DNA of 15,008 nucleotides, from positions 1 through 15,008 of the forward strand of contig JAYUHK010000237.1 of assembly GCA_043767025.1 (NCBI GenBank). The letters are read 5' to 3'. The notes under the pieces were generated by a model. That model saw nothing but the letters and a program-made list of their open reading frames with translations. It made no database searches and was not told the origin of the DNA. The stretch is from JAYUHK01 sp043767025. Its GTDB lineage: Bacteria; Bacteroidota; Bacteroidia; Chitinophagales; Saprospiraceae. Shown here piece after piece: positions 14,802 through 15,008 of the stretch. Both the position numbers and the translations under genes were made by a program. Within the stretch, counting starts at the first letter, position 1; the number at the start of each line of letters is the position of its first letter.

Positions 14802-14846
14802 AAAAAAAGAGTTTTTACAAATGTATTTTGTAAAAACTCTTTTTTT
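14802..14846 (+). terminator. Intrinsic terminator after the metalloprotease gene
   Basis: A perfect 20-bp stem (14802-14821 with 14827-14846) has a 5-nt loop TGTAT and A-run and T-run flanks included in the stem. It starts 27 bp after the stop codon. Its symmetry would allow it to end leftward transcription as well, which would suit the possible minus-strand gene ending at 14876. Confidence 0.9.
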
Positions 14847-14875
14847 GTTTTCTTATGCTACGCAAAGTATTTTTT

Positions 14876-15008
14876 TTATAGAATTTCAGGCAGCATTTTA
14901 TTCGATGTGACTGTATTTTCAGACGTGCCTTGTAGAAATTCAAGTTTTTGCAAAAATATCGTCTGGCGAAGCGAAAACTGTTTGAGTCTGGCGGAGTTCC
15001 GACGAGTA
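14876..15008 (-). CDS. Possible 3' end of a minus-strand gene, unidentified
   Basis: One minus-strand frame is open from the window edge for 43 codons to TAA at 14878-14876. It ends …VTSNKMLPEIL, and a symmetric terminator follows 30 bp further on. The Gln/Leu-rich sequence (KQFSLRQTIFLQKLEFLQG) matches nothing I recognise. A frame of this length can arise by chance, and the plus strand is also partly open here, so this is tentative. Confidence 0.3.
   Translation of the reverse strand, partial: TRRNSARLKQFSLRQTIFLQKLEFLQGTSENTVTSNKMLPEIL

Noticed and set aside
14940..15008. Plus-strand frame at the right edge (…RLAKRKLFESGGVPTS)
   Set aside because: It begins after a stop at about 14930 and runs only about 25 codons with no start codon or recognisable motif; too short to call.
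1..15008. tRNA or rRNA genes and riboswitches
   Set aside because: No cloverleaf, rRNA or known riboswitch core sequence was recognised in the non-coding stretches. This was judged by eye only.

Overview
The window looks like a chromosomal stretch from a member of the Bacteroidota. The evidence is two large secreted proteins that carry the two classes of type IX secretion (T9SS) C-terminal signal: a CHU_C / gliding-motility-associated domain and a 'Por secretion' type A domain. There are also SprB-like and HYR-like repeats, promoter matches to the Bacteroidota -7 consensus TAnnTTTG, and little use of Shine-Dalgarno sequences. The genus cannot be fixed from the sequence. Functional calls rest on motifs read by eye, and no database search was run.

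Left part (1-1180), accessory DNA. A minus-strand IS4-type transposase 5' end runs off the left edge and carries a one-base frameshift just after its ATG. It abuts a truncated copy (346-492) of an unrecognised small gene whose intact paralogue lies at 710-1096. Both copies are followed by the same kind of GC-rich hairpin, and the second is a good intrinsic terminator.

Middle part (1180-4540), housekeeping-like genes. An HD-domain hydrolase (+) meets an ATP-grasp ligase (-) tail to tail with a 14-bp overlap. Upstream of the ligase, on the same strand, is a small MscS-type mechanosensitive channel, possibly co-transcribed. Next comes a non-coding stretch (3663-4156) with a perfect 38-bp palindrome and three 119-bp tandem repeats. 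It is followed by a minus-strand BON-LysM protein resembling E. coli Kbp/YgaU.

Right part (4538-14850), secreted proteins. A divergent intergenic region holds a promoter for each direction and overlapping palindromes. It leads into a 2478-residue modular surface protein (four HYR-like modules, about 15 SprB-like modules in three super-repeats, two 'YTGGF' modules, five 'CDTT' modules in total, an Ig/cadherin-like domain, and CHU_C). A strong terminator separates it from a 710-residue secreted M43-type metalloprotease with GEVED and T9SS type A domains, which has its own promoter and terminator. Both products are predicted to cross the outer membrane by T9SS: the first as a candidate adhesin or gliding-related filament, the second as a secreted or surface protease. 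The last 130 bp may hold the 3' end of a further minus-strand gene.

The most unusual content is the giant protein's repeat architecture, the 119-bp tandem repeats with the nearby palindrome, the altered zinc motif plus calcium-type loop in the protease, and the IS-interrupted paralogue pair. I did not find a clearly new multi-gene system such as a defence or biosynthetic cluster.
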